Below are positions 24,979-33,195 of a DNA stretch of 49,095 nt, piece by piece. Within the stretch, counting starts at the first letter, position 1; each line of letters starts with the position of its first letter. The translations under genes were made by a program, and so were the position numbers. The stretch is from JAFDWI01 sp964544305 (GTDB lineage Bacteria > Actinomycetota > Acidimicrobiia > Acidimicrobiales > Iamiaceae): positions 1 to 49,095 of the forward strand of contig CAZJAZ010000016.1 of assembly GCA_964544305.1 (NCBI GenBank). The letters run 5' to 3'. The notes beneath the pieces are model-generated. The model was given only the letters and a program-made list of their open reading frames with translations. It did not search any database and had not been told where the DNA came from.

Positions 24979-25076
24979 AGGTCTGCGGTCTGTCCCGCGT
25001 CGAACAACGCTACACGGATGCGCAACTTTTGCGACCGACAAACACGAACCGGGTTGCGACGCCCTATCGTGTCAGG

Positions 25077-25793
25077 ATGCGCCTTTTGGTGGTAGAAGAC
25101 GAAATTGACCTCGCCGATGCCGTTGCGAAAGGGCTGCGCCGTGATGGGTATGCGGTCGATGTTGCAAATAGCGGCACGCAAGCCATAGAGCGATTGAGCT
25201 TGAACGCTTATGACTTGGTGTGTCTCGACTTGAACTTGCCAGATATGGACGGCCTCGCATTGTGTCGGCGGATTCGCAGCGATCCGATGCTGCGTCCTGA
25301 CGATGATCAACCTGCGACCAGGGTGCTGATGCTCACCGCGCGCGGGACTTTAGAAGATCGTGTGGCAGGCCTTGACGAGGGAGCCGACGATTATTTAGCG
25401 AAGCCGTTTGCATTTGACGAACTCCGGGCTCGTATCCGAACGTTGATGCGACGTGACGCGTCGCGTCAAGGGGCGACGCTGAACGTCGGGGATATCGCGA
25501 TGGATACCGCCAAGTTTCACGTCACCCGACGCGACACACCGGTCGATCTCACAGCGAAAGAATTCGCGTTGTTGCGTTATTTCATGAGCCATGCAGACGA
25601 GGTGTTGTCACAAGAGCACCTCTTAGAACATGTGTGGGATGAAAACACCGATCCGTTTACGAATACCGTACGGGTGACCGTGGGGACGTTGCGTCGAAAA
25701 CTTGCCGTGGCCGGTGGAGGCGAAGGACTCGATGATCAACCCATCGAGACCGTCGTTGGTGCGGGCTACCGATTGCGCTCGGACTATCGGTGA
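25077..25793 (+). CDS. OmpR/PhoB-family response regulator
   Basis: The start is ATG 25077, where the receiver domain begins (MRLLVVEDE); the frame is open to 25029. The protein has 238 residues. The receiver has acidic pair Glu7/Asp8, phosphoacceptor Asp51 in VCLDLNLPDMDG and Lys109 in YLAKPF. A 10-residue insert, LRPDDDQPAT, sits after helix 3. The C-terminal winged helix (about 135-236) contains LTAKEFALLRYFM and the recognition helix NTVRVTVGTLRRKL, ending GAGYRLRSD. Its stop overlaps the histidine kinase GTG by 4 bp. The module RR-HK-HtrA resembles MprA-MprB-PepD of mycobacteria, an envelope-stress system; that parallel is inference from gene order. Confidence 0.95.
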   Translation: MRLLVVEDEIDLADAVAKGLRRDGYAVDVANSGTQAIERLSLNAYDLVCLDLNLPDMDGLALCRRIRSDPMLRPDDDQPATRVLMLTARGTLEDRVAGLDEGADDYLAKPFAFDELRARIRTLMRRDASRQGATLNVGDIAMDTAKFHVTRRDTPVDLTAKEFALLRYFMSHADEVLSQEHLLEHVWDENTDPFTNTVRVTVGTLRRKLAVAGGGEGLDDQPIETVVGAGYRLRSDYR

Positions 25794-27028
25794 AATTGTT
25801 GGACGCGATCCAAAATCGCGTCGACAGATTGCCTCCATTCGTGGGTTCCATTCGCTTTCGCCTCACCGTTATCTATTCACTGTTGCTCTTTGGCCTTGCT
25901 TCGCTCGTGGTAGCGGGCATCTACGTCGGGCTTGAACATCGCATCGACGACATTCCCGTTCCACGCGGGGAAGTCGAACTGATCTATGAACGCCAGCCCA
26001 ATGGTGAAATTGATCCGGCTGTCCTCCCCAATGCTCGTGCCGTCGAACGATGGTCGAACGCCCGGACCTTGGCAGTATTGCGGCGAACATCACTTGAGGT
26101 CTTGCCCATTTTGTTTGGCGTGAGCTTGCTCGTAGGGTGGTTTGTGGCAGGCCGTGTTCTTGCTCCAATCGGTCGTATCACTGCAGTCGCACGCGAGATC
26201 CAAGCAACTGACTTGTCGCGACGTATTCGACTGCCTGGTCCCGCGGACGAGCTACGCGAACTCGCCGACACGTTTGATGACATGCTGGGCCGACTTGATG
26301 AAGCGTTTGAGAATCAGCGTCGGTTTATTCACGAGGCGTCACATGAGCTTCGGAATCCGCTCGCGGTTATTCGAGCAAATATTGATGTGGCGCTTTCAGA
26401 CCCCGAACCAGATTTGGAATCGTTGACCGAAACCGTTGAGGTCGTGCAACGTTCAAGCGATCGCATCACCCGATTGGTAGATGATCTCTTGGCCTATGCG
26501 GATCGCGGCGTGCCAGTACATGAACATATGCCCGTCGACATTGCGAGTCTCGTTGAGCTTGCCGTTCAAGAGTTCAAGGCGCCAGCGGAAACAAGAGGCC
26601 TCACACTTACAACAGGGTCGACAGCGCTCAACCTGTGGGTTCTTGGCGATGCCAATGCGCTGCGGCAAATCTTGGCAAACCTATTAGCGAATGCGATTCG
26701 ACTCGCACCAGTTGATACAGAAATTGCGGTGGGCGCAGGACGAACGGGGGATTGGGTTTGGTTTGCCGTCGATGACGCAGGTCCTGGCATTGCACAAGAA
26801 GACCGGGAGCAGGTGTTCTCGAGATTTTGGCGCGGTGAACCAGATCGGGCACGTGCGGAAGGTCGAAGTGGACTTGGGCTGACGATCGTTCGTCAAATTG
26901 CAGAAGGTCACCGTGGACACGTGCGCCTGCGCGAATCAGACCGGGGCGGATCCACGTTCGTCGTTTGGTTACCCGCGACCGACCAGTTTGGCCACGCCCC
27001 GGACGTCACATCATCGCCTCCGACTTAA
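25790..27028 (+). CDS. Membrane sensor histidine kinase (HAMP-HisKA-HATPase)
   Basis: The protein has 412 residues, starting at GTG 25790 (GTGA overlap with the regulator). A first membrane helix at about 22-46 and a second at about 103-121 flank a short extracytoplasmic sensor loop of some 55 residues. A HAMP linker follows (about 122-175). The H-box EASHELRNPLAV places the phosphorylated His at 185. The ATP-binding domain shows the N-box ILANLLANAIRLAP, G1 VDDAGPGIA, F-box FSRFWRG and G2 RSGLGLTIV. The small loop suggests sensing near the membrane. The partner is the regulator immediately upstream; HtrA follows 67 bp downstream. Confidence 0.95.
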   Translation: MKLLDAIQNRVDRLPPFVGSIRFRLTVIYSLLLFGLASLVVAGIYVGLEHRIDDIPVPRGEVELIYERQPNGEIDPAVLPNARAVERWSNARTLAVLRRTSLEVLPILFGVSLLVGWFVAGRVLAPIGRITAVAREIQATDLSRRIRLPGPADELRELADTFDDMLGRLDEAFENQRRFIHEASHELRNPLAVIRANIDVALSDPEPDLESLTETVEVVQRSSDRITRLVDDLLAYADRGVPVHEHMPVDIASLVELAVQEFKAPAETRGLTLTTGSTALNLWVLGDANALRQILANLLANAIRLAPVDTEIAVGAGRTGDWVWFAVDDAGPGIAQEDREQVFSRFWRGEPDRARAEGRSGLGLTIVRQIAEGHRGHVRLRESDRGGSTFVVWLPATDQFGHAPDVTSSPPT

Positions 27029-27095
27029 GTTGTGTTTCGCACCCCCTCAATACCCTGACTTTCCAGACATCGACCTTCGGTGAGGAGCTAGACCA

Positions 27096-28349
27096 ATGAA
27101 TGAATCAAATTGGGGAATCGACCCAGGTGCGAGCCCTCCGACACGCGAGAACGCGTGGTATCCGCCGTCAACTTCGGTGTGGAATCCTCCCAACACTTCC
27201 GGACCTGCATCCGCTACAATGGGTGCTCAGAACCTCGCGCCCACCCCGGCGTCTTCCTCTCCCTCCCTCCAACGCCGGGGTGGGCCGGGGCGCATCATTT
27301 CTGCCACTGCGATTGGTGTGGTGATTGCGCTTGTCATCGGTTTCTCTGCGGGGCGATTGACGTCGTCGTCGTCGCCGAGCAGTCAACTCGCTGGTGCCTT
27401 AAGCGACGTGAACACCACGCCAGTAAGCGCAGGAAATGCGCCATTGACGGGTAATGAGGCCGATCCTGCTGCCGCAGTCGCCAAGACGCTTGCACCCGCG
27501 GCAGTGCAGTTGCAAGGTGATGACGATCTTGGAAGTGGCTTTATTTACGACTCATCCGGGTTGATCCTCACCGCTGCTCACGTCGTCCAAGACGCAAAGA
27601 CAATGACGGTACGCCTGAACAACGGTAGCCAGGTAGAAGGCCGTGTCATTGGCGCAGACGAAGCCACCGACATCGCTGTGTTGAAGATTGATGTTGGCCA
27701 TAAGTTGCCGGTTGCCCCGCTTGGGGTAGGAGTTCCTGTGGTGGTCGGGCAAACTGCCATTGCCCTTGGGAGTCCATATGGTTTGAATCAAACCGTGACG
27801 GCAGGCATTGTGAGTGCGGTGGGGCGTGCTGTGCCGATCCAACGAAACGGTGACACCATCGGTGAAGTCGCCATGATTCAAACCGATGCTCCTATTAACC
27901 CGGGTAACTCTGGTGGCATGCTCGCAAATCGCAAGGGTCAAGTAATCGGCATCAACGACTCGATCATTTCAAACAGCGGCTCGTCAGATGGCCAAGCCGG
28001 AAATGTCGGAGTTGGATTCGCCATTCCAATTGAGATGGCAAAATCTGTCGCTGATCGACTCGTACGAGGTGAGCCCATTGAATTTGGGTACCTCGGCGTC
28101 AAGACCAAAGACGCTGACGGCGCTCGAGTCGGTGGACTTGTTGCGTCAGTCGAACCGTCAAGCCCTGCGGCCAATGCGGGTCTTGAAGTTGGCGATGTGG
28201 TTGTCAAAGTCGATGAGAACCCGGTTGGGAGCGGAACGGATCTGGCCGCAGCGATTCGTGCCCGCCAACCCGGCGAAACGGTCAAGCTCACCGTGATCCG
28301 AGATGGGAGCGAGCGAAAAGTAAACGTCACTTTGGGTAAGACCGACTGA
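27096..28349 (+). CDS. HtrA/DegP-like serine protease with PDZ domain
   Basis: The protein has 417 residues; GAGGAG lies 9 bases before the ATG. The N-terminal 65 residues are cytoplasmic, Pro/Ser/Asn-rich and low in complexity. One membrane helix follows at about 66-86, then a Ser-rich linker. The trypsin-like domain (about 125-310) holds the triad His162 (TAAHVV), Asp192 (ATDIAVLKI) and Ser272 (PGNSGGML). One PDZ domain (about 320-415) starts YLGVKTKD and contains AGLEVGDVVVKVD. The architecture equals that of mycobacterial PepD/HtrA-type proteases that degrade or refold damaged envelope proteins. Position after a two-component system suggests stress control. A perfect 14-bp inverted repeat lies within codons 48-64. 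Confidence 0.94.
   Translation: MNESNWGIDPGASPPTRENAWYPPSTSVWNPPNTSGPASATMGAQNLAPTPASSSPSLQRRGGPGRIISATAIGVVIALVIGFSAGRLTSSSSPSSQLAGALSDVNTTPVSAGNAPLTGNEADPAAAVAKTLAPAAVQLQGDDDLGSGFIYDSSGLILTAAHVVQDAKTMTVRLNNGSQVEGRVIGADEATDIAVLKIDVGHKLPVAPLGVGVPVVVGQTAIALGSPYGLNQTVTAGIVSAVGRAVPIQRNGDTIGEVAMIQTDAPINPGNSGGMLANRKGQVIGINDSIISNSGSSDGQAGNVGVGFAIPIEMAKSVADRLVRGEPIEFGYLGVKTKDADGARVGGLVASVEPSSPAANAGLEVGDVVVKVDENPVGSGTDLAAAIRARQPGETVKLTVIRDGSERKVNVTLGKTD
27239..27285. repeat. Perfect 14-bp inverted repeat inside htrA
   Basis: GCCCACCCCGGCGT at 27239-27252 is exactly complementary to ACGCCGGGGTGGGC at 27272-27285. The 19-base loop between them is pyrimidine only, apart from its last base. It would form a very stable GC-rich hairpin in the mRNA, about 145 bases after the start codon and just before the membrane-helix codons. 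Confidence 0.75.
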
Positions 28350-28402
28350 ACACACCGGTCAATGAGTGACGGGCACGTCGCGCTACTAGGCTCGGCACTC
28401 CC

Positions 28403-29569
28403 ATGGATGCCTGGTTAATCATTGTTCTCGTTGTTGGAATCGCGCTCGCTGCGCTTGGCGTGTTCGCCTTTGTTACGCGGGGTTCACGGACCGAACCTGG
28501 GCCACGCCCCGGCGATCTTGATGCGGTTGCGCCAACCGATCGTCAAGTTGCCGCTGATCATGACACCAAGTCGATTGCGACAATCGAGCCAGACACGCTT
28601 GTCGTCGACGATGTCTCAGAAACGAGTGGTCGCGAGGCAAGTGAAACCGTTGCACCGGTTCGTCCGAAGTTCCGTGATCGAATCGCGAAAGCCCGGGGGA
28701 CGGTTTCCGGCTATCTCGCAGCTGTTGTCGGCCGATCATCAATCGAGTCGAGCACCTGGGATGACCTCGAGGAGGCGCTTATTCGTGCTGACGTCGGCGT
28801 GACGTTGACCTCGGAAGTGTTGGACGGCCTGCGCGCCCAGGTGAAGGCCGAGGGTATTACCGAACCGCAACGGCTCCTGGAAGTGTTGCGCGCCGATCTT
28901 GCTGCTCGCCTGAGCGTTGATGATCGTAGTCTTCACCTTTCGCCGAAAGGCACCAGCGTGTGGCTCCTCGTTGGTGTCAATGGAGTTGGCAAGACCACAA
29001 CCGCAGGCAAACTGGGTGCACGGTTCACCAATGAGGGTAAGGCAGTGACCATGGTGGCCGGTGATACGTTCAGGGCTGCCGCGGCTGAACAACTCGAAAC
29101 GTGGGCGAATCGTTGCGGCGCACAGTTTGTGCGTGGCGCCGAAGGTGCCGATCCATCGTCGGTCATCTTTGATGGCATCGAATCTGGTGTGTCGCACAAT
29201 TCGGATCTTGTAATTTGTGACACCGCAGGGCGGCTGCACAACAAAGAGAACTTGATGAAAGAGTTGGAGAAAGTTCGGCGTGTCGCAGACAAAGCGCCCG
29301 GTGAGGTCACCGAAGTGCTCCTTGTGTTGGATGCAACAACCGGTCAAAACGGCCTGGCGCAAGCCAAAATATTTACCGAAGTAACCGATGTGACCGGTGT
29401 TGTACTTACCAAACTTGATGGTTCTGCCAAAGGAGGCATCGTCATGGCAATTCAATCCGAATTAGGCATTCCAGTGAAGCTCGTCGGGCTTGGTGAAAGC
29501 GCGGACGATCTCGTTGATTTCGCACCTGCTGAGTTCGTTGACGCGTTGCTCAGTGTGGATGCGTCATGA
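28403..29569 (+). CDS. ftsY: Signal recognition particle receptor FtsY
   Basis: FtsY docks ribosome-nascent chain-SRP complexes at the membrane. The protein has 388 residues. A true transmembrane helix opens it (about 3-25, LIIVLVVGIALAALGVFAFV), as in many actinobacterial FtsY, followed by an acidic, poorly conserved A domain to about 90. The N domain (WDDLEEALIRADVGV) and GTPase G domain follow, with P-loop GVNGVGKTTTAGKLG, the insertion-box segment DTFRAAAAEQLE, G3 DTAGRLHNKENLM, G4 TKLDGSAKGG and the C-terminal LGESADDLVDF. The stop overlaps the BON gene by 4 bp. Confidence 0.97.
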   Translation: MDAWLIIVLVVGIALAALGVFAFVTRGSRTEPGPRPGDLDAVAPTDRQVAADHDTKSIATIEPDTLVVDDVSETSGREASETVAPVRPKFRDRIAKARGTVSGYLAAVVGRSSIESSTWDDLEEALIRADVGVTLTSEVLDGLRAQVKAEGITEPQRLLEVLRADLAARLSVDDRSLHLSPKGTSVWLLVGVNGVGKTTTAGKLGARFTNEGKAVTMVAGDTFRAAAAEQLETWANRCGAQFVRGAEGADPSSVIFDGIESGVSHNSDLVICDTAGRLHNKENLMKELEKVRRVADKAPGEVTEVLLVLDATTGQNGLAQAKIFTEVTDVTGVVLTKLDGSAKGGIVMAIQSELGIPVKLVGLGESADDLVDFAPAEFVDALLSVDAS

Positions 29570-30000
29570 TCGGACGGGCCATCGTCACACCGATCAACGC
29601 AAGCTTCAAAGTCGTACGCGTGATTGGGGCGAAGCGCGTTGCGCTTCTTGGAACTGGCGCCGCTATCGGTGCGCTGCTTACTCCGGTTGCTGGGCCAGAA
29701 CTACGACGTCGCGTCGCACTGGAAATCGCGAAGCGACGAACTGGAACCGAATCGACCATTGAAGACCGGGTTCGAAAACGTCTCGCGAGTTCACCTCGGA
29801 CTTGGCATCTCGACCAGCCCGAGGTCGTTGCCGTGCCGGGCGACGATGAAGCGACGTGGAAGATTATTTTGGCGGGCGTTGTACCGGATGCGACTTCCCG
29901 TGACGACTTCACTGAAACCGCACAGTCAGTAGCTGGCGTTACCGGTGTTGACAACCGGATGCGTGTTGAGTCCATTGAGGAGAGCGACGCAAGTGTTTGA
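29566..30000 (+). CDS. BON-domain protein between ftsY and ffh
   Basis: The protein has 144 residues. A glycine-rich hydrophobic stretch, VALLGTGAAIGALLTPVAGP (about 25-44), could insert into or lie on the membrane. Arg/Lys-rich residues follow. From about 62 to 134 the chain fits a BON domain: IEDRVRKRL, then a strand block WKIILAGVVPD, then DDFTETAQSVAGVTGVDNRMRV, where the VTGV-x-N-R-x-x-V ending is typical. BON domains bind phospholipid or lipid surfaces. It overlaps ftsY by 4 bp and the probable ffh start by 8 bp, so it is co-translated with both SRP components. A role in membrane targeting is a guess based on context. Confidence 0.8.
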   Translation: MIGRAIVTPINASFKVVRVIGAKRVALLGTGAAIGALLTPVAGPELRRRVALEIAKRRTGTESTIEDRVRKRLASSPRTWHLDQPEVVAVPGDDEATWKIILAGVVPDATSRDDFTETAQSVAGVTGVDNRMRVESIEESDASV

Positions 30001-31420
30001 TTCACTTTCTGACCGGTTCGACGGCATTTTCAAACGCCTTCGTGGCCATGGCCGACTCGGTGAAGCCGAAGTCGATGAAGTGCTGCGTGAGATTCGACTC
30101 GCTCTTTTAGAAGCCGATGTCAACTTCGTTGTCGTGCGGGGACTCCTTGAACGAATTCGTGAGCGATGCGTCGGTGCTGAACTCCACCAAGCACTGAATC
30201 CGGCGCAACAGGTCATTGACATTGTCCACACCGAGCTCATTGGCATATTGGGCGGCGAGGCGTTACGGATCACGTTTGCACCGCATCCACCAACGGTGGT
30301 GCTCATGGCGGGTCTGCAAGGATCCGGCAAGACCACAACGTCGGCCAAATTGGCACGGTGGTTCAAGTCGCAGGGGCGAAACCCGATGCTCGTGGGCGCC
30401 GATTTGCAGCGGCCCGCGGCCGTTCAACAGTTGCGCACGTTGGCGAGCCAGGTTGATGTTCCGGTGTATTCCGCACAAGACGATGTCGTCGCCTCGGGCC
30501 ATGGTGACCCGGTCGCGGTCGCACAAGGAGCCATAGATGAAGCACGCCGATTGGGCCGTGACGTCGTAATCGTAGACACGGCTGGACGGCTGTCAATTGA
30601 CGCCGAGCTCATGGAGCAGGTCCGGCGCATCGAAGAAGTAACGTCGCCGCACTACACATTCTTGGTTGTCGATGCGATGACCGGCCAGGACGCGGTCACA
30701 ACCGCAGAGAATTTCAATGCGTCTCTTCGCCTTGATGGCGTGATCCTGACCAAGCTTGACGGTGACGCCCGAGGGGGCGCGGCGCTTTCGGTCAAAGAGG
30801 TGGTTGGAAAGCCGATTGCTTTTGCATCGAACGGCGAGAAACTTGCCGACTTTGACCGCTTTTATCCCGACCGTCTGGCGGGACGAATCCTTGGTCACGG
30901 CGATGTCCTTACGCTTATCGAAAAGGCCAAAGAGGCTTTCGATGAGCAAGAAGCCGAAGCTGCTGCCGCTCGGCTTATGGAGGGAACATTCACCCTCGAG
31001 GACTTCCTTGACCAAATGCAACAGGTCAAGAAGATGGGCCCAATCGGTGGTCTTGTCGGCATGCTTCCCGGTCTTCCCAAGGAAATGAAGAACGCCAAGA
31101 TTGACGATTCAGAAGTTGCTCGTCTTGAGGCCATCATTCGTTCGATGACACCGGCTGAGCGACGTGACCCAGATTTGATCGACGGTTCACGGCGATTGAG
31201 AATTGCCAACGGATCGGGTACGTCCACCCCTGAGGTGAATCAACTCCTTCGACAATTCGCCGAAGTGCAGCGGATGATGAAACGCTTCGGTGTTGGTGCT
31301 GGCGGAAAACGAACCAAGAAAAAGGGCAAGAAATCGAAAGGGTCAGGCCGGATCACCCCGCCAGGCGGCGCTCCAAGCGCGGGTCCGAAACCTGAGTTGC
31401 GCCTGCCTGGTTTGAATTAA
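29993..31420 (+). CDS. ffh: Signal recognition particle protein Ffh
   Basis: Ffh binds signal peptides and 4.5S RNA and pairs with FtsY. I start at GTG 29993 (GAGGAG 10 bases upstream), where homology begins with VFDSLSDRFDGIFKRLRG; this gives 475 residues. G-domain motifs are GLQGSGKTTTSAKLA, DLQRPAAVQQL, DTAGRLSIDAELM and TKLDGDARGGAALS. The methionine-rich M domain is visible: FLDQMQQVKKMGPIGGLVGMLPG, IIRSMTPAERRDP, RRLRIANGSG and VQRMMKRFG. The tail is Lys/Gly-rich. The small SRP RNA gene was not found in this window. Confidence 0.97.
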   Translation: MFDSLSDRFDGIFKRLRGHGRLGEAEVDEVLREIRLALLEADVNFVVVRGLLERIRERCVGAELHQALNPAQQVIDIVHTELIGILGGEALRITFAPHPPTVVLMAGLQGSGKTTTSAKLARWFKSQGRNPMLVGADLQRPAAVQQLRTLASQVDVPVYSAQDDVVASGHGDPVAVAQGAIDEARRLGRDVVIVDTAGRLSIDAELMEQVRRIEEVTSPHYTFLVVDAMTGQDAVTTAENFNASLRLDGVILTKLDGDARGGAALSVKEVVGKPIAFASNGEKLADFDRFYPDRLAGRILGHGDVLTLIEKAKEAFDEQEAEAAAARLMEGTFTLEDFLDQMQQVKKMGPIGGLVGMLPGLPKEMKNAKIDDSEVARLEAIIRSMTPAERRDPDLIDGSRRLRIANGSGTSTPEVNQLLRQFAEVQRMMKRFGVGAGGKRTKKKGKKSKGSGRITPPGGAPSAGPKPELRLPGLN

Positions 31421-31478
31421 GGGCACGCTGGCGACGAAACTAACTACCCGTATAGACCGGAATGAAAGTGGAACACCT

Positions 31479-31751
31479 GTGGCCGTGAAGTTGCGCTTAG
31501 CGCGGATGGGCAAAAAGAAACAACCGACCTACCGCATCGTTGCGGCCGATTCGCGTTCCCCGCGCAACGGTCGCATGATTGAGATCATTGGAACGTACCA
31601 GCCTCGCCTGGAGCCATCCGGTCTGATCGTCGACGAAGAAAAGGCTCTGAAGTGGTTGCGCAATGGCGCACAGCCGACTGAAACCGTGCGCAAAATTTTT
31701 GAAGCAACCGGCGTGTGGGAAACCTTTACGTCAACGAAGGCTGCTTCGTGA
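31479..31751 (+). CDS. rpsP: 30S ribosomal protein S16
   Basis: The protein has 90 residues, with GTG start at 31479. The family N-terminus AVKLRLARMGKKKQPTYRIV and the segment SPRNGRMIEIIGTYQPR are textbook S16. It is a primary 16S rRNA-binding protein required for assembly. The stop overlaps the KH-domain gene start (GTGA). The 58-bp gap after ffh contains a TATAGA hexamer but no matching -35 element. Confidence 0.97.
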   Translation: MAVKLRLARMGKKKQPTYRIVAADSRSPRNGRMIEIIGTYQPRLEPSGLIVDEEKALKWLRNGAQPTETVRKIFEATGVWETFTSTKAAS

Positions 31752-31996
31752 GCGACCAGAGTGACCGCACGGGAGCGGTCCTCGAATACGTGGTTCGCTC
31801 AATTGTGGACGCGCCAGAAGCGGTTGAAGTTGACCTTGTGACCGGCGATCCCGATCGCTATGACGTCCGAGTCGCAGATGGCGACATGGGGCGTGTGATT
31901 GGTCGACGAGGCCACACCGCTGATGCCATTCGCACCGTCGTGCGCGCCACGGCCGCGAAAGCGCAACGTGCAGTTGATGTGGAGTTCGTCGACTGA
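31748..31996 (+). CDS. khpA: KH-domain RNA-binding protein KhpA
   Basis: The protein has 82 residues from GTG 31748, which overlaps the rpsP stop. A single KH domain contains the GxxG loop in GRVIGRRGHTADAIRTVV, with flanking strands YDVRVADGD and AVDVEFVD. KhpA (YlqC family) works with KhpB/EloR in RNA regulation of cell division and elongation in Gram-positive bacteria. The rpsP-khpA-rimM-trmD order is conserved. The acidic start SDQSDRT is short and probably flexible. Confidence 0.93.
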   Translation: MSDQSDRTGAVLEYVVRSIVDAPEAVEVDLVTGDPDRYDVRVADGDMGRVIGRRGHTADAIRTVVRATAAKAQRAVDVEFVD

Positions 31997-32001
31997 CCAT
32001 T

Positions 32002-32448
32002 TTGGAAGTCGCCCGAATTGCGCGCGCTCATGGGCTCGCGGGTGATGTACTCGTTACGTTGACCTCAGACGTTGCCGAGCGACTCGCTCCGGGCGCGCAA
32101 CTAATCGCGGAAGCCAAAACGTTGACGGTGAAATCCGCACATCAACACGGTCAGAAGTGGATTGTTCGGTTCGAAAATGTGCATGATCGCACCGGTGCCG
32201 AAGCGCTACGCGGAACGGTACTTTGTGCCGATGTTGACGACGTTCAAGATGGACTGTGGGTTCACAACTTGGTCGGGCTTGACGTTGTTGACGCAAACGG
32301 AACGAATCGCGGCGCGGTGAGCGCAGTGATTGCGAATCCAGCTCACGACCTGCTTGAACTCAGCGATGGCACGCTCGTACCGAGTGTGTTCATCACATCG
32401 GTTGATGATGTGATCGTGGTTGACGTCCCCGAAGGTATTTTTTCGTGA
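32002..32448 (+). CDS. rimM: Ribosome maturation factor RimM
   Basis: RimM helps assemble the 30S head with S19. The N-terminal domain has EVARIARAHGLAGDVLV and the C-terminal PRC-barrel domain has GLWVHNLVGLDVVD and ELSDGTLVPSVFITSVDD. TTG 32002 gives 148 residues but has no properly spaced ribosome site. CTG 31993, overlapping the khpA stop as CTGA, has GGAG 8 bases upstream and would add LTI to the N-terminus, which fits the family length before the VARI strand. The stop overlaps the trmD GTG (GTGA). Confidence 0.93.
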   Translation: MEVARIARAHGLAGDVLVTLTSDVAERLAPGAQLIAEAKTLTVKSAHQHGQKWIVRFENVHDRTGAEALRGTVLCADVDDVQDGLWVHNLVGLDVVDANGTNRGAVSAVIANPAHDLLELSDGTLVPSVFITSVDDVIVVDVPEGIFS

Positions 32449-33182
32449 CTGCGCGACTGCGCATTGACGTTTTCACCATATTTCCCGAAATCATCGACCA
32501 GTTCACGTCGCATTCGCTACTCGGGCGAGCCCGAGTCGATGGTCTTGTCGAGATCAATAGCCACAATCTGCGTGACGGCGCGCACGACGTGCATCACAGT
32601 GTGGACGATGCGCCATACGGCGGGGGAGCGGGAATGGTGCTCAAACCAGAACCCGTTTTTGAAGTGGTCGAGAGCGTGCAGCCTCCACGGCCGTTGTTGT
32701 TGTTGTCGCCCGGCGGGCAACCCTTTGATCAGGAGATGGCCGACAACCTCGCCCAATCAGGTGGGTTCTCGCTGCTGTGCGGTCGTTACGAAGGGGTCGA
32801 TGAGCGAATCCGTGCACATCTCGTTGATGGTGAGGTGTCAATCGGAGATGTTGTGGTCTCTGGCGGCGAAGTCGGTGCACTCATGATCATCGAAGCAACC
32901 TGTCGTCTCGTGCCTGGAGTGATGGGGAATGACTTTTCCGCGGCGAGTGAATCGTTTCGGAACGAGCTCCTCGAATATCCGCACTACACTCGGCCCGCAA
33001 CGTTTCGGGACTGGTCGGTCCCCGACGTTTTGCGCAGCGGTGATCATGAGCGTATTGCACACTGGCGATACATCGAAGCACTTCGACGAACTCTTGAGAG
33101 ACGTCCTGACCTCATTGCAAAACGCGGTGGGCTCAGCGACGATGAGGCTGGCCTTTTGGGGCGCGACACCGGCGACATCTAA
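32445..33182 (+). CDS. trmD: tRNA (guanine37-N1)-methyltransferase
   Basis: TrmD methylates G37 of tRNAs with G at 36, preventing frameshifts. At 245 residues it is a SPOUT-class knot enzyme. Visible motifs are IDVFTIFPE, DDAPYGGGAGMVLKPEP, LLSPGGQPFDQ, LLCGRYEGVDERI, and the knot residues SIGDVVVSGGEVGALMIIEA. The downstream part has LLEYPHYTRPATFRDWSVPDVLRSGDH. GTG 32445 overlaps the rimM stop. Confidence 0.97.
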   Translation: MTARLRIDVFTIFPEIIDQFTSHSLLGRARVDGLVEINSHNLRDGAHDVHHSVDDAPYGGGAGMVLKPEPVFEVVESVQPPRPLLLLSPGGQPFDQEMADNLAQSGGFSLLCGRYEGVDERIRAHLVDGEVSIGDVVVSGGEVGALMIIEATCRLVPGVMGNDFSAASESFRNELLEYPHYTRPATFRDWSVPDVLRSGDHERIAHWRYIEALRRTLERRPDLIAKRGGLSDDEAGLLGRDTGDI

Positions 33183-33195
33183 AGTTTCATCCACC

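Noticed and set aside
24979..25076. Leaderless or classic promoter for the response regulator
   Set aside because: TATCGT close to the ATG has no partner -35 element at proper spacing; nothing firm can be called.
28739..29455. 238-residue minus-strand open frame opposite ftsY
   Set aside because: It lies wholly within ftsY, has no motif, and codon bias belongs to the FtsY frame.
31421..31478. TATAGA hexamer as promoter for rpsP
   Set aside because: No acceptable -35 hexamer at 16-18 bases; ffh and rpsP can be read from the same transcript.
32929..33195. Upstream in-frame extension of rplS
   Set aside because: The extra 89 codons lie inside trmD and show no L19 similarity; ATG 33196 matches the family start.
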